Shown here: one piece after another, positions 5,982-6,505 of the stretch | How the letters are laid out: the number at the start of each line of letters is the position of its first letter | How positions within the stretch are numbered: position 1 is the stretch's first letter | DNA from: CAJGBR01 sp045637425 | Lineage (GTDB): Bacteria > Bacteroidota > Bacteroidia > Bacteroidales > Rikenellaceae | Length of the DNA: 6,505 nt | Reading direction: 5' to 3' | NCBI GenBank assembly: GCA_045637425.1 | Contig: JAZTZL010000024.1 | Span: 1 to 6,505 of the forward strand | Notes under the pieces: generated by a model | Told to the model about the DNA's origin: nothing | The model's database searches: none | Seen by the model: the letters and a program-made list of their open reading frames with translations, nothing else | Made by a program: the position numbers and the translations under genes

Positions 5982-6505
5982 GGGATCAGTCAAAAATTAC
6001 GGTGTGGCGTTAAAAATGTTAGATAAAAATTGTAGCTAAACGAAATATAAAGAAATGCATATCAGCGACACCTCCAAACTGATTTCTGAAAGCTTTTTCT
6101 TTGGCGTTGAAACTCTCGGTAGAGGCATTAGTGAAGTGATTCTCAAAGTATTGCTATAGTTCAGTAGTTATTCTGCAATGTTAGATTACCGAGTTGAAGA
6201 ACTTTGAGTTTAAACTCTCCACCTCCTCATACCATTGAGCAAGTTTTGTTAGGACTACACCCTTATTACATCGCATATTAAATATATCTGTGAGTTTCAT
6301 TGATACATCATATGCCAGCTCAATTGCTGGATATTCTCTAAATAGTATCTGGGCTCCGCGCTTTGCGACAAACTATGCATAATCTGTCTGGACGAATCGG
6401 ACAATATTCTTCAAACTTCAGAATCGCAGTAGATGCTAGAACCGAAAAAACTGCATTCCCACAAAAACGACAGGAGTCGGAAATCGGGTTTAATACACAG
6501 GTGAG
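5982..6505 (-). mobile_element. Remnant of an insertion sequence (ISAon1/ISL3-like), cut by window edge
   Basis: The stretch right of the tRNA terminator holds no intact gene. It contains the 3' part of a transposase reading leftwards (6019-6505) and about 40 bases beyond its stop. These include GGGATCAGTCAAAAATTACG (5982-6001), placed where the terminal inverted repeat of such an element would be expected. The other end lies beyond the window, so I cannot confirm an inverted repeat or a target duplication, and the left limit given here is a guess. Confidence 0.45.
6019..6505 (-). pseudogene. Decayed transposase, C-terminal part (ISAon1/ISL3-like DDE family)
   Basis: Read leftwards, the sequence gives fragments that match the C-terminal half of a transposase family common in Bacteroidota. 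These are ILFREYPAIELAYDVSMKL, then LTKLAQWYEEVESL, and then YFENHFTNASTESFNAKEKA followed by FRNQFGGVADMHFFIFRLAT, ending at TAA (6019-6021). The block NAS-ESFNAK-KAFR-QF-GV with FF-FRLA is the family's C-terminal signature. It is not functional: in-frame stops lie at 6373-6375, 6181-6183 and 6154-6156. Between 6182 and 6155 the best match moves to another frame (TLQNNY, stop, TI) and back again, showing small insertions or deletions. Upstream of about 6360 the similarity fades. The catalytic Asp residues would lie upstream of what is clearly preserved. The family name rests on remembered motif similarity, not on a search. Confidence 0.78.

Noticed and set aside
1947..6003. The shared 11-mer AAAAATTACGG ahead of the LptF/LptG gene and in the IS flank
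   Set aside because: The two copies share nothing beyond the AT-rich core and have different surroundings; chance is the simplest explanation.
1..6505. A CRISPR array, toxin-antitoxin pair or other defence system
   Set aside because: No spaced direct repeats are present, and every plus-strand frame of good length is explained by a housekeeping family.

Overview
The window is a stretch of ordinary chromosome from a member of the Bacteroidota, most likely the order Bacteroidales. Three things point there. Two intergenic sites match the Bacteroidota promoter pattern (TTG or TTTG, then 19-20 bases, then TAnnTTTG) closely. Ribosome binding sites of the Shine-Dalgarno type are absent or weak, and starts are preceded by A-rich sequence instead. 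The LptF/LptG-type permease has the enlarged middle region that I recall from this phylum, and the tRNA gene does not encode its CCA end. I cannot name a genus.

Layout, all genes on the plus strand except the last: (1) 1-1055, the C-terminal two thirds of peptide chain release factor 3 (prfC), cut by the left edge. (2) 1116-1934, an integral-membrane permease of the zinc/manganese ABC transporter family. (3) 1975-3435, an LptF/LptG-family permease with its own promoter at the end of the preceding gene. (4) 3416-4651, ribBA, bifunctional riboflavin synthesis, overlapping the permease gene by 20 bases. (5) 4672-4717, a long near-perfect hairpin. (6) 4739-5698, fmt, methionyl-tRNA formyltransferase. 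(7) 5771-5951, an inverted repeat with an embedded promoter, tRNA-Leu(CAG), and a strong intrinsic terminator. (8) 5952-6505, no intact gene. It holds a decayed minus-strand transposase of the ISAon1/ISL3-like type, with stop codons and a frameshift, running off the right edge.

The genes do not form one pathway. prfC, fmt and the tRNA belong to translation, the metal permease and the LptF/LptG protein to the cell envelope, and ribBA to cofactor synthesis. The tight packing and shared strand suggest co-transcription of the permease and ribBA, and perhaps of prfC with the metal permease. The tRNA is a separate monocistronic unit.

I found no convincing new biological system. The best leads are structural: the ribBA-fmt hairpin, the palindrome enclosing the tRNA promoter, and the decayed transposase with a cysteine-rich open frame at its broken end.
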